Positions 17,071 to 26,962 of a stretch of 64,000 nucleotides of DNA are shown here, piece by piece. The translations under genes and the position numbers were made by a program. The notes beneath the pieces are model-generated. The model was not told the origin of the DNA. It searched no databases and saw only the letters and a list, made by a program, of their open reading frames with translations. The DNA comes from Janibacter sp. CX7 (GTDB lineage: Bacteria; Actinomycetota; Actinomycetes; Actinomycetales; Dermatophilaceae): the NCBI RefSeq assembly GCF_024362365.1, contig NZ_CP101464.1, positions 868,001-932,000 on the forward strand, given 5' to 3'. Within the stretch, counting starts at the first letter, position 1. The number at the start of each line of letters is the position of its first letter.

Positions 17071-19134
17071 TCAGGTCGTGTAGAGGCGCAGGCTGAGGGG
17101 GGTGAGGGTCTGCTGGCGGTCGGTGGAGCCCGAGTCGGCGTCCTGCGGGCGCTCCCAGGCGCTGTCCCACCTCAGGCGAAGGGGGCCGACGTCCGGGAGC
17201 GTGACGGCAGCCTCGGCGAGGCCCCCGTGCACCACGAGCAGCGCCGCGGGCTCGCCGGCGAGGTGCAGCTGCAGGGTCCGCCGCTCGTCCTGGGCCCAGG
17301 TCTCGTCGGTCATCGCGGCACCGGTCTCGTCGTACCAGCCGATGACCGACTCGTCGTGGTCGCGCAGCACGGGGACCTCGCGCCGCAGCGCCGTGAGGTG
17401 GGCGGCGGTGGCGAGCAGGTCGCGCCGGGCGTCGTCGAGGTCCCAGTGCAGCCAGGTCATCTCGTTGTCCTGGCAGTAGGGGTTGTTGTTGCCGTCGTGG
17501 GTGCGGCCGATCTCGTCGCCGGAGGCGATCATCGGCACACCCGCCGACAGCAGCAGGGTGCCGAGCAGGTTGCGCACCGAGCGGCGGCGGGCGAGCGAGA
17601 TGACGGCGTCGTCGGTGGGGCCCTCGGCGCCGTGGTTCCACGACCGGTTGTGGTCGTTGCCGTCGCGGTTGTCCTCGCCGTTGGCCTCGTTGTGCTTCGT
17701 GTCGTAGGCGACGAGGTCGGCCATGGTGAAGCCGTCGTGCGCGGTGACGAAGCCGACCGACGACAGGGGAGTGCGCTCGCCGAAGAGGTCGCGGCTGCCG
17801 ACGAGCCGGGTCGCGATCTCGCGCACACCGGGGCCGCTCACCTCGCCGCGCGAGAGCGCCCCCGCGTCGGCGAGCCAGAAGTCGCGGGTCGCGTCGCGGA
17901 AGCGGTCGTTCCACTCCGCCCACGCCCCGGGGAACTGCCCGGTGCGCCACCCGTCGGGCCCGAGGTCCCAGGGCTCGGCGACGTGCAGCACCCGCGAGAG
18001 CACCGGGTCCTCGCGCAGCGCGACGAGGAAGGGGTGGTCGGGGTCGTAGCCGAGGTCGTCACCGCGGCCGAGCGCGACGGCCAGGTCGTAGCGGAAGCCG
18101 TCGACGTGGACCTCCTCGACCCAGTAGCGCAGCGAGTCGAGGACCATCTCGAGCACGAGTGGCTCGGTGAGGTCGAGCGTGTTGCCGCAGCCGGTGACGT
18201 CGACGTCGTGGCCCTGCTCGTCGAGCCGGTACCAGGTCGCCGCGTCGAGCCCCCGCCACGAGAGGGTCGCGCCACCGGTGCTCTGCTCGGCCGTGTGGTT
18301 GTAGACGACGTCGAGCAGCACCTCGATGCCGGCCGCGTGCAGCAGCTTGACCATGCCCTTGATCTCGCGCAGCACCTCGTGCGGGTCGGCGTCGCTGGCA
18401 TAGGGCGCGTGCGGGGCGAAGAAGCCGAGCGTGTTGTAGCCCCAGTGGTTCGTCAGGCCGAGCTCGACGAGGTGCGGCTCGTCGGCGAAGGCGTGCACCG
18501 GCAGCAGCTCCACGGTCGTCACGCCGAGCCGCTGCAGGTGCTCGATGGTCACCGGGTGCGCCATGCCGGCGTAGGTGCCGCGCAGGTGCTCCGGCACGCC
18601 GTCGAGCAGTCGGGTCACCTCGCGCACGTGCGCCTCGTAGACCACCCGCTCGTCACGCGGGTGCGCCGGCGGGGCGTCGTCGCCCCAGTCAAAGGTCGTG
18701 TCGAGCACGACGTTGCGGGGGACGAAGGGGGCCGAGTCCAGCTCCGAGCGGACGGTCACGTCGCCCTCGCCGGCCTCGTCGACGGCATGCCCGTAGACGG
18801 CCGGCTCGTAGGTCACGCGGCCCTCGACGGCGCGGCCCCACGGGTCGAGCAGCAGCTTCGCGGGGTTGTGACGGTGCCCGGCGGCCGGGTCCCACGGGCC
18901 GTCGGCCCGCAGCCCGTAGCGGGTGCCGGGGTGCACGTCGGGGACGAAGCCGCCCCACCAGCCCTCGCCCGCGGCGGGCAGGGAGACGCGAGTTTCCTCC
19001 CCTTCGTCGTCGAAGAGGCACAGCCACACGGCGGTGGCGTGCGCGGCCGGCACGGCCACCTCGACCCCGCCCGCGACGGGGCGCACACCCGGGGCGGGAC
19101 GGTCGGGGAGCGCCTGGGCTGTGGTCGTCGACAT
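17071..19134 (-). CDS. glgX: Glycogen debranching enzyme GlgX (isoamylase type)
   Basis: Hydrolyses alpha-1,6 branches of phosphorylase limit dextrins. 687 residues: N-terminal CBM48 domain, GH13_11 barrel and a short C-terminal domain. Motifs: LLDVVYNHTAEQ (region I), DGFRYDLAVALGR with the nucleophile Asp, HVAEPWDLGPDGW with the acid/base Glu, VGFVTAHDGFTMADL with the transition-state Asp, and the GlgX/TreX block HNEANGEDNRDGNDHNRSWN. Start ATG at 19134. It is convergent with glgP, which supplies its substrate. Confidence 0.95.
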   Translation of the reverse strand: MSTTTAQALPDRPAPGVRPVAGGVEVAVPAAHATAVWLCLFDDEGEETRVSLPAAGEGWWGGFVPDVHPGTRYGLRADGPWDPAAGHRHNPAKLLLDPWGRAVEGRVTYEPAVYGHAVDEAGEGDVTVRSELDSAPFVPRNVVLDTTFDWGDDAPPAHPRDERVVYEAHVREVTRLLDGVPEHLRGTYAGMAHPVTIEHLQRLGVTTVELLPVHAFADEPHLVELGLTNHWGYNTLGFFAPHAPYASDADPHEVLREIKGMVKLLHAAGIEVLLDVVYNHTAEQSTGGATLSWRGLDAATWYRLDEQGHDVDVTGCGNTLDLTEPLVLEMVLDSLRYWVEEVHVDGFRYDLAVALGRGDDLGYDPDHPFLVALREDPVLSRVLHVAEPWDLGPDGWRTGQFPGAWAEWNDRFRDATRDFWLADAGALSRGEVSGPGVREIATRLVGSRDLFGERTPLSSVGFVTAHDGFTMADLVAYDTKHNEANGEDNRDGNDHNRSWNHGAEGPTDDAVISLARRRSVRNLLGTLLLSAGVPMIASGDEIGRTHDGNNNPYCQDNEMTWLHWDLDDARRDLLATAAHLTALRREVPVLRDHDESVIGWYDETGAAMTDETWAQDERRTLQLHLAGEPAALLVVHGGLAEAAVTLPDVGPLRLRWDSAWERPQDADSGSTDRQQTLTPLSLRLYTT

Positions 19135-19168
19135 GGCTCACAGGGTAAGCAGTCGGTACGTTGAGGCC

Positions 19169-19683
19169 ATGAGCGATCCGACCGCCCTTCCCAACTTCGG
19201 CACCACCCCCACCCCCTCCGGCGAGCAGAGCGAGCCCGAGGCCCCGCTGCGCGACCGCATCGAGGCGGCGCTGCGCGAGCTCGGCCTCGAGCCGCGCATC
19301 GACGACGAGGGTGACGTGGCCTTCACCTTCTCCGAGCAGCAGATGTTCGTGCGCGCCGCGGACGACGAGTCCAACGTGCTGCGCGTCTTCGGCCAGTGGG
19401 CCCTCGAGGACCCGGTGCCGACCGACCCGATGGAGCGGCTGCAGGTCAGCAACGACCTCAACGTCGCCTTCAACCTCGTCAAGGCCGCCGTCGCCGGCGA
19501 CACCCTCCTCGTGACGAGCGAGCACATCCTCCCGCGCGGCGCCGACGTGCGCGGCCTGCTCGGCCTCGCCCTCCCGCTCGTCCTGCAGGGCGTGCAGCTG
19601 TGGCACCAGCGCGCCACCGGCCAGGACCTCGAGGAGGCCGTCGCCGAGCAGCAGGGTCAGCAGACCGACGGGCAGGCCCCGGC

Positions 19684-19687
<4 letters not shown>
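19169..19687 (+). CDS. YbjN-domain protein
   Basis: 172 residues with a type III secretion chaperone-like (YbjN, PF10722) domain: an acidic N-terminal tail, then EAALRELGLEPRIDDEGDVAF and NDLNVAFNLVKAAVAGDTLLVTSEHILPRG. The molecular function of the family is unknown; it is common in actinobacteria. A -10-like TACGTT (19157-19162) lies 6 nt before the ATG, so the message is probably leaderless. Its stop overlaps the enoyl-CoA hydratase start (ATGA), making it the first gene of a five-gene operon. Confidence 0.82.
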
Positions 19688-20465
<778 letters not shown>

Positions 20466-20466
<1 letters not shown>

Positions 20467-21428
20467 TGACCGTTGCCGGCGCCGCGAGCGCAGAGCAGGT
20501 CGAGGCCGCCTGGGAGGACAACAAGCTGGCCCAGGTGCTCTACCACGACTGGGAGGCGCAGACCTACGACGAGAAGTGGTCGATCAGCTTCGACGACCGC
20601 TGTACCTCCGTCGTGCGCGACCGCTTCCTCCACGTGCTCGAGTCGACCCGCCAGCCGGGGGAGTCGCTGCCCTACGGGCGCACGCTCGAGCTCGGCGCCG
20701 GCACCGGCTTCTTCTCGCTCAACCTCAAGCTCGCCGGCCTCGTCGACGAGGTGCACGTCTCCGACCTGTCACCCGGCATGGTCGAGGCGGCCAAGGCCAA
20801 TGCGCGGCGGCTCGGCTTCGAGATCGAGGGACAGGTCGCGGACGCGGAGGCCCTGCCCTACGAGGACGACAGCTTCGACCTCGTCGTCGGGCACGCGGTG
20901 ATCCACCACATCCCCGACGTCGAGGGCGCCCTGCGCGAGGTGGTGCGCGTGCTCAAGCCGGGCGGGCGCTTCGTCATCGCGGGTGAGCCGACGACCATCG
21001 GGCACTGGTACGCCCGGCACATCTCCCGGGCGACGTGGGAGACGGCGACGCGGGTGGCCAAGCTGCCTCCCTTGCGCCGCAAGTGGGCTCGCGCCCAGGC
21101 CGAGCTCGACGAGTCCTCCCGCGCAGCGGCCCTCGAGGCGGTCGTCGACCTGCACACCTTCGACCCGAAGCAGCTGGCGGCCATGGCCCGTCACGCGGGT
21201 GCGAAGCACGTGGGCACGGCGACGGAGGAGCTGACCTCCGCGCTCGCCGGGTGGCCGATCCGCACCTTCGAGTACGCCGTCGCCGACGACGCGCTCGGCT
21301 TCGGCTGGGCGAAGTTCGCCTACGGCACGTGGAAGAACCTCATGAAGGTCGACGCGGTCCTCGGCCGCGTCGTGCCGCAGCGCTTCTTCTACAACGTCGG
21401 CGTCACCGGCACCAAGCCCCTGCGGTGA
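20466..21428 (+). CDS. Class I SAM-dependent methyltransferase
   Basis: 320 residues with a Rossmann methyltransferase domain: SAM-binding motif I LELGAGTGFFSLNL (near 78-91), VHVSDLSPGMVEAAKAN (motif II), VADAEALPYEDDSFDLVVGHAVIHH (motif III and post-I region), and LKPGGRFVIAGEP. The C-terminal 120 residues form a helical extension that may bind a lipid or other hydrophobic acceptor. The substrate is unknown. It is coupled by TGATG to the hydratase and by GTGA to the acyltransferase, so a lipid or acyl-CoA-linked small molecule is a reasonable guess and no more. Confidence 0.85.
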
Positions 21429-22081
21429 CGCGAGCGGTGACAGCGCGCTCCTCGCACCTCACGTGGTGGCACTGGGCCCGGTGGGTCGTCGCCAACCGGG
21501 CCTGGAGCCACCACCACGTCCTCGGCTACCTGCGGATGGTCCGGGCGAAGGCCCGCACCCCCGGCCTCGTCTTCGAGGGTCCGTGCTTCATCGGGCCGGA
21601 CGTGCAGTTCCAGGTCGCGCCCGGCACCGCCCGCCTCGTCATCGGTGCCTACACGCACATCGGTGGCGGGTCGGCGCTGCGCGCCCACGAGGGCACGCTG
21701 CGCATCGGGGCCAAGACGGTCATCGGCATTCGCAACACCTTCAACACCTGGCTCGACATCGAGATCGGTGAGGCCTGCCTCTTCGCCGACGACGTCTACG
21801 TGTGCGACTTCGACCACCGCACCGAGGACCTCGAGACGCCGATCAAGGACCAGGGGATCATCAAGTCGCCGGTGCGCATCGGCGACGACGTGTGGGTCGC
21901 GACGAAGTGCGTCATCACCCGCGGCACGGACATCGGCGACCACTCGGTCGTCGGTGCCGGCGCCGTGGTCCGCGGGACGCATCCCCCCTTCGTCGTCCTC
22001 GGCGGTGTGCCGGCACGCGTCGTCAAGCAGCGCCAGCCCGTCCCGGTCCCGGACGACCTCGACCTGCCCGCGGGGTGGTGA
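21425..22081 (+). CDS. Left-handed beta-helix (hexapeptide repeat) acyltransferase
   Basis: 218 residues with hexapeptide-repeat strands: VIGAYTHIGGGSALRAHEG, IGAKTVIGIRNTF, IGEACLFADDVYVCDFDH, IGDDVWVATKCVITRGTDIGDHSVVGAGAVVRG and a terminal VLGGVPARVV. The DFDH segment holds the usual catalytic His, as in WcaF/NodL-type O-acetyltransferases. Start GTG 21425 overlaps the methyltransferase stop; GTG 21437 is a weaker alternative. The acceptor is unknown. Presence in an operon with a methyltransferase suggests decoration of a shared metabolite or surface lipid. Confidence 0.85.
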   Translation: MTRAVTARSSHLTWWHWARWVVANRAWSHHHVLGYLRMVRAKARTPGLVFEGPCFIGPDVQFQVAPGTARLVIGAYTHIGGGSALRAHEGTLRIGAKTVIGIRNTFNTWLDIEIGEACLFADDVYVCDFDHRTEDLETPIKDQGIIKSPVRIGDDVWVATKCVITRGTDIGDHSVVGAGAVVRGTHPPFVVLGGVPARVVKQRQPVPVPDDLDLPAGW

Positions 22082-22082
22082 C

Positions 22083-22436
22083 GTGACCCGCGAAGCCCTC
22101 GACGTCCTCGTGGCGCACATCCCGGCCACCCACACCGAGCAGGTGCTGGCAGCGCTCTTCGACGCCGGCGCGGGTGCGGTGGGGGAGTACCGCGAGTGCG
22201 CCTTCGTCCAGCGTGGCGAAGGGAGGTTCCGTCCCGTGGGCGGGGCGAACCCGACGATCGGCGAGGTCGGCCGGCCCGAGCGGGTCGTCGAGGACCGGGT
22301 CGAGGTGACCTTCCCGCGATCGCGAAGGGCGTTGGTGGTCAAGGCGCTTCGCGCGGCGCACCCCTACGAGGAGCCCTCCTTCCACGTGCTCACCAACGTC
22401 GGGGACGAGACGCCCTCCGTCCCTCCCGCTCCCTGA
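22083..22436 (+). CDS. Small YqfO/NIF3-like domain protein
   Basis: 117 residues similar to the PII/CutA-like insert domain found in long NIF3 proteins (YqfO): VLVAHIPATHTEQVLAAL, the Gly-rich AGAGAVGEYRECAF, GEGRFRPVGGANPTIG and the closing HPYEEPSFHVL. Free-standing versions occur in many actinobacteria and may bind metals or small ligands; no enzymatic role is known. Start GTG 22083 is 1 nt after the acyltransferase stop, ending this five-gene operon. The metal-centre domains of full NIF3 are absent. Confidence 0.8.
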   Translation: MTREALDVLVAHIPATHTEQVLAALFDAGAGAVGEYRECAFVQRGEGRFRPVGGANPTIGEVGRPERVVEDRVEVTFPRSRRALVVKALRAAHPYEEPSFHVLTNVGDETPSVPPAP

Positions 22437-22495
22437 GGAAGGTCGCGCAGCGACCGCCTCGAAGGGCGGTGTGGTGAAGGGCACCCTCACCCGCG

Positions 22496-22525
22496 TTGGA
22501 GGTCTGGTGCCGCGCTGGATAGCGT
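22496..22525 (+). promoter_or_regulatory. Possible etfBA promoter
   Basis: TTGGAG (22496-22501) and TAGCGT (22520-22525) are separated by 18 bp and lie about 100 bp before the etfB start. This is a weak match to a housekeeping-sigma promoter. The rest of 22437-22628 holds no supported gene. Confidence 0.35.
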
Positions 22526-22628
22526 GAGCGGACTGGGAGCCTCCCCACAGTTCGGGCCCAACCGGCGCGGCTGCTGAGAGGATCGCCCGGTACCCAGCCC
22601 CCTCACCCAGGAAGAGGACGATTCGCCG

Positions 22629-23408
22629 ATGAACATCGTCGTCTGCGTGAAGTACGTTCCGGACGCACAGTCCGACCGCGGATTCAACGAGGACAACACG
22701 ACCGACCGCGAAGGCGTGGACGGTCTGCTGTCCGAGCTCGACGAGTACGCCGTCGAGCAGGCCCTGCAGATCGTCGAGGCCGGTGAGGGCGAGGTCACCG
22801 TGCTGACCATCGGTCCCGCCGACGCTGCCGAGGCGGTCAAGAAGTCGCTCCAGATGGGTGCGGACAAGGGCGTGCACGTCTCCGACGACGCGATCGCCGG
22901 CTCCGACGCGCTCGCCACCTCGCTCATCCTCGCCGAGGCGATCAAGAAGATCGGCACCCCCGACATCGTCCTCACCGGCATGGCCTCGACCGACGGCACC
23001 ATGGGTGTCGTCCCCGCGATGCTCGCCGAGCGTCTCGGTCTGCCGCAGGTCACCTACGCCTCCGAGCTGACCGTCGACGGCGGCGTCGCGAAGATGCGCC
23101 GGGACGGCGACACCGCGAGCGAGACCGTCGAGGCCTCCCTCCCGGCCCTCATCTCGGTCACCGACCAGATCAACGAGCCGCGCTACCCCTCCTTCAAGGG
23201 GATCATGGCCGCGAAGAAGAAGCCGGTCGAGGAGTGGACCCTCGCCGACCTCGGTGTCGACGCCGGCCAGGTCGGTCTGGCCAACGCCGCGACCGCCGTC
23301 GAGGCGACGACCAAGCGTCCCCCGCGCGAGCAGGGCACGATCGTCACCGACGAGGGTGACGGCGGCACGAAGCTCGCCGAGTTCCTGACCACCAACAAGT
23401 TCGTCTGA
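22629..23408 (+). CDS. etfB: Electron transfer flavoprotein, beta subunit
   Basis: 259 residues. It forms a heterodimer with EtfA and carries AMP, passing electrons from acyl-CoA dehydrogenases to the quinone pool. Family-typical blocks are MNIVVCVKYVPDAQSDR, DEYAVEQALQIVEA, QMGADKGVHVSDD, VLTGMASTDGTMGVVPAMLAE and INEPRYPSFKGIMAAKKKPVEEW. ATG 22629 has AGGAAGAGG upstream. EtfA follows 31 nt downstream. It fits the beta-oxidation-type genes elsewhere in the window. Confidence 0.95.
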   Translation: MNIVVCVKYVPDAQSDRGFNEDNTTDREGVDGLLSELDEYAVEQALQIVEAGEGEVTVLTIGPADAAEAVKKSLQMGADKGVHVSDDAIAGSDALATSLILAEAIKKIGTPDIVLTGMASTDGTMGVVPAMLAERLGLPQVTYASELTVDGGVAKMRRDGDTASETVEASLPALISVTDQINEPRYPSFKGIMAAKKKPVEEWTLADLGVDAGQVGLANAATAVEATTKRPPREQGTIVTDEGDGGTKLAEFLTTNKFV

Positions 23409-23439
23409 GCGACGACCCGGACACCAAGGAGCAACAGAC

Positions 23440-24381
23440 ATGGCTGAAGTCCTCGTCCTCGTCGACCACGCAAACGGTGAGGTGAAGAAGCCCGCCGCGG
23501 AGATGCTGACCATCGCCCGCCGCCTGGGTGAGCCCTCCGCCGTCTTCATCGGCCCCGGCGCCGAGACCGCCAAGGACCTGCTCGCCCGCTACGGCGCCGA
23601 GAAGATCTACGCCGTCTCCGACCCGGCCGCCCTCGAGCACCTCGTCGCCCCCCAGGCCGAGATCCTCGCGCAGCTGGTCCAGTCGACGTCCCCCGCCGCG
23701 GTGCTCATCCCGAGCAACTCCGCCGGCAAGGAGATCGGTGCCCGCCTCGCGGTCAAGACCGACTCCGGTCTGATCACCGACGCCGTCGACGTGCAGGAGG
23801 GGCCGGTCACGACCCAGTCCGTCTTCGCCGGCAGCTACACGGTCCAGGCCAAGGTCACCAAGGGCACCCCGATCATCTGCGTCAAGCCCAACTCCGCTGC
23901 GCCGGAGCAGGCCAACGGCGCCGGTGCCTTCGAGGAGCTCTCCGTGAGCCTCTCCGACGGCGCGAAGGCCGCCAAGGTCACCGCGTCCGAGCCGAAGAAG
24001 GCCTCCGGTCGTCCCGAGCTCACCGAGGCGGCGATCGTCGTCTCCGGTGGTCGTGGCACCGGCGGTGACTTCTCGCCGGTCGAGACCTTCGCCGACGCGC
24101 TCGGTGCCGCCGTCGGTGCCTCGCGCGCCGCGGTCGACGCCGGCTGGTACCCCCACTCGTCGCAGGTCGGTCAGACCGGCAAGCAGGTCTCGCCGCAGCT
24201 CTACGTCGCGGCGGGCATCTCCGGTGCCATCCAGCACCGGGCCGGCATGCAGACCTCCAAGACGATCGTCGCGATCAACAAGGACGAGGAGGCCCCGATC
24301 TTCGAGCTCGTCGACTTCGGTGTCGTCGGTGACCTCTTCACCGTCCTGCCCCAGGCCACGGAGGCCGTCAAGGGCAAGTGA
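23440..24381 (+). CDS. etfA: Electron transfer flavoprotein, alpha subunit
   Basis: 313 residues, the FAD-binding partner of EtfB. An N-terminal domain ([19 protein letters not shown]) is followed by the C-terminal FAD domain with [62 protein letters not shown] and [20 protein letters not shown]. All the conserved FAD contacts appear to be there. Start ATG 23440 has AAGGAG upstream. A terminator hairpin follows at 24401, closing the etfBA unit. Confidence 0.95.
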   Translation: MAEVLVLVDHANGEVKKPAAEMLTIARRLGEPSAVFIGPGAETAKDLLARYGAEKIYAVSDPAALEHLVAPQAEILAQLVQSTSPAAVLIPSNSAGKEIGARLAVKTDSGLITDAVDVQEGPVTTQSVFAGSYTVQAKVTKGTPIICVKPNSAAPEQANGAGAFEELSVSLSDGAKAAKVTASEPKKASGRPELTEAAIVVSGGRGTGGDFSPVETFADALGAAVGASRAAVDAGWYPHSSQVGQTGKQVSPQLYVAAGISGAIQHRAGMQTSKTIVAINKDEEAPIFELVDFGVVGDLFTVLPQATEAVKGK

Positions 24382-24400
24382 CCTCCGGTCACGCCTGACG

Positions 24401-24438
24401 AAGGGCGCCGCTCCCCATCAGGGGGCGGCGCCTTTCGC
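24401..24438 (+). terminator. Terminator after etfBA
   Basis: AAGGGCGCCGCTCCCC (24401-24416) pairs with GGGGGCGGCGCCTTT (24421-24435) around an ATCA loop, with one mismatch or bulge, followed by a short TTTCG. A CGAAGGG word overlaps its left arm. Confidence 0.75.
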
Positions 24439-24479
24439 CGTCCCGGGCAGTGACCTGTGACACCGCCCTTTACCAAAAC

Positions 24480-24509
24480 GTGACTTCTGGCGGGAGGTGT
24501 GGTTATGGT
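24480..24509 (+). promoter_or_regulatory. Possible promoter of the exported peptidase gene
   Basis: GTGACT (24480-24485) and TATGGT (24504-24509) with an 18-bp spacer, about 50 bp before the GTG start at 24558. A TTTACCAAAACG stretch just upstream is unusually A/T-rich for this genome. Confidence 0.4.
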
Positions 24510-24557
24510 GTTGGCGGCCGTGAGGCCCGTCCCCTGTTTTCCACCCCGAGGTCTCGC

Positions 24558-25469
24558 GTGAGTTCCCCCCGCTACGTCGGCCGCCACGGCAGCCGTCGTC
24601 CCAGCCCCCTGTCCCGCCTGAGCAGCCTGCCGTCGTCGGTCGGCTCGCACGGCGCCCGCACCGCGGCCAAGTCGGTCGCCGGCATCGGGATCGTCCTGGG
24701 CTCCGGCGCCTTCGTCGTCGCCCCGAGCCAGGCCGAGGGCACCTCGACCCCGAGCATCGACTCCGTCGCCACGGCGCGCACGAGCGCGAGCGACCTCTTC
24801 GCCGACCGCAAGGGCGAGGCCGCCTCGCGGTCGACGGCCCGCGCCGCGATCACCGCCCCCGCCAGCTCCCAGTCCGAGGACTCCCAGGGTGACGTCGGCG
24901 AGCTCGACGTCGACGCGGTGTCGAAGCCGGACTACGTGCCGCCGAAGCCCGAGCCCAAGCCGGAGCCGAAGCCCGAGCCCGTCGAGGAGACCGAGACCCC
25001 GGCCGAGGACGAGGCGACGCAGGAGGCCCCCGAGCCGACCGAGCAGGAGAGCGACGCGACGGCCGACGAGGCCCCGCAGGAGTCGACCGAGTCCACCGAG
25101 AGCACCTCCACCGGCGCGCCCCAGACGGGCAACTTCGCCGAGGAGGCTGCCGGTCTCGGCCTGGGCCCCAACGCGCAGCAGGTCTACTCCGCCGTGCGCA
25201 CCCAGTTCCCCGACATGACCAACATCGGTGGCTACCGCGCCGGCGACCCGGGCGACCACGGCACCGGCAATGCCGTCGACATCATGGTGACCGGCGCCCG
25301 CGGCGACCAGATCGCGGCCTGGCTGCAGTCCAACGCCGGCTCGCTCAACATCAAGTACATCATCTGGCAGCAGCGCATCTGGATGCCCGGCGGCAGCTGG
25401 AAGATGATGGAGGACCGCGGCGACCCGACGCAGAACCACTACGACCACGTGCACGTCTCGGTCAACTGA
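24558..25469 (+). CDS. Exported LAS/M15-like peptidase with Pro-Glu-Lys linker
   Basis: 303 residues. A long basic N terminus and a hydrophobic stretch (39-56, ending VVAPSQA) look like a signal peptide. A disordered linker includes KPEP repeats and acidic Thr/Ser-rich sequence. The C-terminal domain (about 195-303) has His234 and Asp241 in DHGTGNAVD and His294/His297/His299 in HYDHVHV, the zinc-ligand pattern of LAS/M15-type peptidases seen in actinobacterial exported proteins. A role in cell-wall peptide cleavage is inferred. GTG 24558 follows CCGAGG; upstream in-frame codons are rejected because they read through the promoter-like region. Confidence 0.8.
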   Translation: MSSPRYVGRHGSRRPSPLSRLSSLPSSVGSHGARTAAKSVAGIGIVLGSGAFVVAPSQAEGTSTPSIDSVATARTSASDLFADRKGEAASRSTARAAITAPASSQSEDSQGDVGELDVDAVSKPDYVPPKPEPKPEPKPEPVEETETPAEDEATQEAPEPTEQESDATADEAPQESTESTESTSTGAPQTGNFAEEAAGLGLGPNAQQVYSAVRTQFPDMTNIGGYRAGDPGDHGTGNAVDIMVTGARGDQIAAWLQSNAGSLNIKYIIWQQRIWMPGGSWKMMEDRGDPTQNHYDHVHVSVN

Positions 25470-25480
25470 GACCCCGCACC

Positions 25481-25517
25481 CGACAGCCCCGGCACGCCCC
25501 GCGTGCCGGGGCTGTCG
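25481..25517 (+). terminator. Strong terminator hairpin after the exported peptidase
   Basis: CGACAGCCCCGGCACGC (25481-25497) is the exact reverse complement of 25501-25517, with a CCC loop. It begins 11 nt after the stop codon. Confidence 0.85.
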
Positions 25518-25522
25518 GCGTC

Positions 25523-25647
25523 CGGCCCGCCGTTGCTCCGTACGACGGGCCGCGGCTCCCCGCTGGGCGGAGCCGGGACGCCCACATCGCGCTACGCCGT
25601 TGCTCCGTGCCGTGAGCCGGGGTTCAGAGCACGGAGCAACGGCGTAG
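25523..25647. repeat. Cluster of three hairpins sharing a GCCGTTGCTCCGT core (REP/BIME-like)
   Basis: Hairpin A has arms CGGCCCG (25523-25529) and CGGGCCG (25546-25552). Hairpin B has GGCTCC and GGAGCC arms at about 25554-25574. Hairpin C has perfect 19-bp arms at 25592-25610 and 25629-25647 (CTACGCCGTTGCTCCGTGC). The word GCCGTTGCTCCGT appears in the loop side of A and in both arms of C. The region has no gene and resembles a repetitive extragenic palindrome cluster. Confidence 0.7.
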
Positions 25648-25706
25648 GCGGTCATCCGCGCCCCGAGTCCGCGCCCGCTCGCACCTGCCGGTGATCGTCG
25701 CGTGGG

Positions 25707-25729
25707 TATAACATCGTCACATGACGATG
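25707..25729 (+). promoter_or_regulatory. arsR-type -10 element and operator overlapping the start codon
   Basis: TATAAC (25707-25712) is a good -10 hexamer 8 nt before the ATG at 25721, so transcription should start at or next to the ATG. A perfect dyad CATCGTCA-CA-TGACGATG (25712-25729) covers the start site and first codons, the expected position for ArsR repression of its own message. Confidence 0.75.
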
Positions 25730-26002
25730 AATGACGTGACGCTCGTCTTCCACGCGCTGTCCGAGCCGACGCGGCTCGCGCTCCTCGAGCACCTGCGCAG
25801 CGGCGAGCACCGGGTGCGCGACCTCGTCGACCACATGGGTTTGGCGCAGTCCACCGTGAGCGTCCACCTGGCCTGCCTGCGCGACGCCGGTCTCGTGCAG
25901 GTCCGTGCCGAAGGGAGGGCCAGCTGGTTCTCCCTTCGCCATCCGGAGCGTCTGCAGGACCTGCTGCGCTGTGCCGAGGTGCTGGCGGGGGAGGCGGCAT
26001 GA
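25721..26002 (+). CDS. ArsR/SmtB-family transcriptional regulator
   Basis: 93-residue winged-helix repressor that probably releases DNA when it binds a metal. The recognition helix is [28 protein letters not shown] and the wing is [16 protein letters not shown]. Candidate ligands are a C-terminal His and Cys ([15 protein letters not shown]), but no complete SmtB/CzrA alpha-5 motif is seen, so the metal cannot be named. Its stop overlaps the downstream cation efflux gene, and the dyad at the start suggests autoregulation. ATG 25727 is an alternative start. Confidence 0.9.
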   Translation: MTMNDVTLVFHALSEPTRLALLEHLRSGEHRVRDLVDHMGLAQSTVSVHLACLRDAGLVQVRAEGRASWFSLRHPERLQDLLRCAEVLAGEAA

Positions 26003-26940
26003 GCCACGGGCACGGTGACTCCCACACGCCGACCTCGGCGGCCCCGGGCCGGGGGCTGCGCAACCGGCTGGCGATCGCCTTCGGCATCACGGTGCTCGTC
26101 GTCGTCGCGCAGGCCGTGGGTGCCCTGCTCACCGGCAGTCTCGCGCTGCTCACCGACACCGCGCACGCCCTCGCCGACTCCGTGGGGCTGCTCGTCGCCC
26201 TCGTCGCCGCGACGATGATGCTGCGGCCGCCGAGCAGCCGGCGGACGTGGGGATTCGCGCGCATCGAGGTCATCGCGGCGCTCGGCCAGGCCTGCCTGCT
26301 GCTCGTCGTCGGGCTCTACGCCGCGGTGGAGGGGGTGCGCCGCCTCGTCGAGCCGGCCCAGGTGCCCGCCCGCGAGCTGCTCGTCTTCGGCGTGCTCGGC
26401 CTGCTCGCCAACCTCGTCGCCATGACCGTGCTCGCCTCGGGGCGGGGGGCCAACGTCAACATGCGCGCGGCCTTCCTCGAGGTCGTGGGCGACGCGCTCG
26501 GCTCGCTCGGGGTCATCGTCGCGGCGATCGTCATCGCGACGACCGGCTTCACCCGGGCCGACACGATCGCCGGTCTCTTCATCGCGGCGCTCATCGTGCC
26601 GCGGGCGGTGCGGCTGCTGCGGGAGACGACGCGGGTGCTCATGGAGTTCGCCCCCGAGGACGTCGACCTCGACGTCGTGCGCGCCCACGTCCTCGAGCTC
26701 GAGCACGTGTGCGAGGTCCACGACCTGCACGCCTCGATGATCGGCACCGGGCTGCCGGTGATCTCGGCCCACGTCGTCATCGACGACGGCTGCTTCGAGT
26801 CCGGGCATGCACCGCAGATCCTCGAGCAGATCCGTGGGTGCCTGCGCGAGCACTTCCCGGTCTCCTTCGACCACGCGACGATCCAGCTCGAGACCGCAGC
26901 CGTGCGCGAGCGCACGTGCGGGTCGATGGAGCACGTCTGA
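25999..26940 (+). CDS. Cation diffusion facilitator (CDF) transporter
   Basis: 313-residue inner-membrane metal/proton antiporter with a His-rich N terminus (MSHGHGDSH), six membrane helices (about 25-225) and a C-terminal ferredoxin-like domain. The helix-II site is H56-D60 in [10 protein letters not shown]. In helix V the usual His of HxxxD is Glu161 (E161-D165 in [11 protein letters not shown]), which may change metal preference. It is translationally coupled to the ArsR gene (ATGA), so it is almost certainly the regulator's target. Zinc is the default guess for the family. Confidence 0.92.
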   Translation: MSHGHGDSHTPTSAAPGRGLRNRLAIAFGITVLVVVAQAVGALLTGSLALLTDTAHALADSVGLLVALVAATMMLRPPSSRRTWGFARIEVIAALGQACLLLVVGLYAAVEGVRRLVEPAQVPARELLVFGVLGLLANLVAMTVLASGRGANVNMRAAFLEVVGDALGSLGVIVAAIVIATTGFTRADTIAGLFIAALIVPRAVRLLRETTRVLMEFAPEDVDLDVVRAHVLELEHVCEVHDLHASMIGTGLPVISAHVVIDDGCFESGHAPQILEQIRGCLREHFPVSFDHATIQLETAAVRERTCGSMEHV

Positions 26941-26942
26941 GG

Positions 26943-26958
26943 TCGGGCGCCGGCCCGA
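26943..26958. terminator. Short terminator between convergent CDF and TetR genes
   Basis: TCGGGC (26943-26948) pairs with GCCCGA (26953-26958) around a GCCG loop inside the 22-bp gap between the two stops. Confidence 0.45.
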
Positions 26959-26962
26959 GCCG

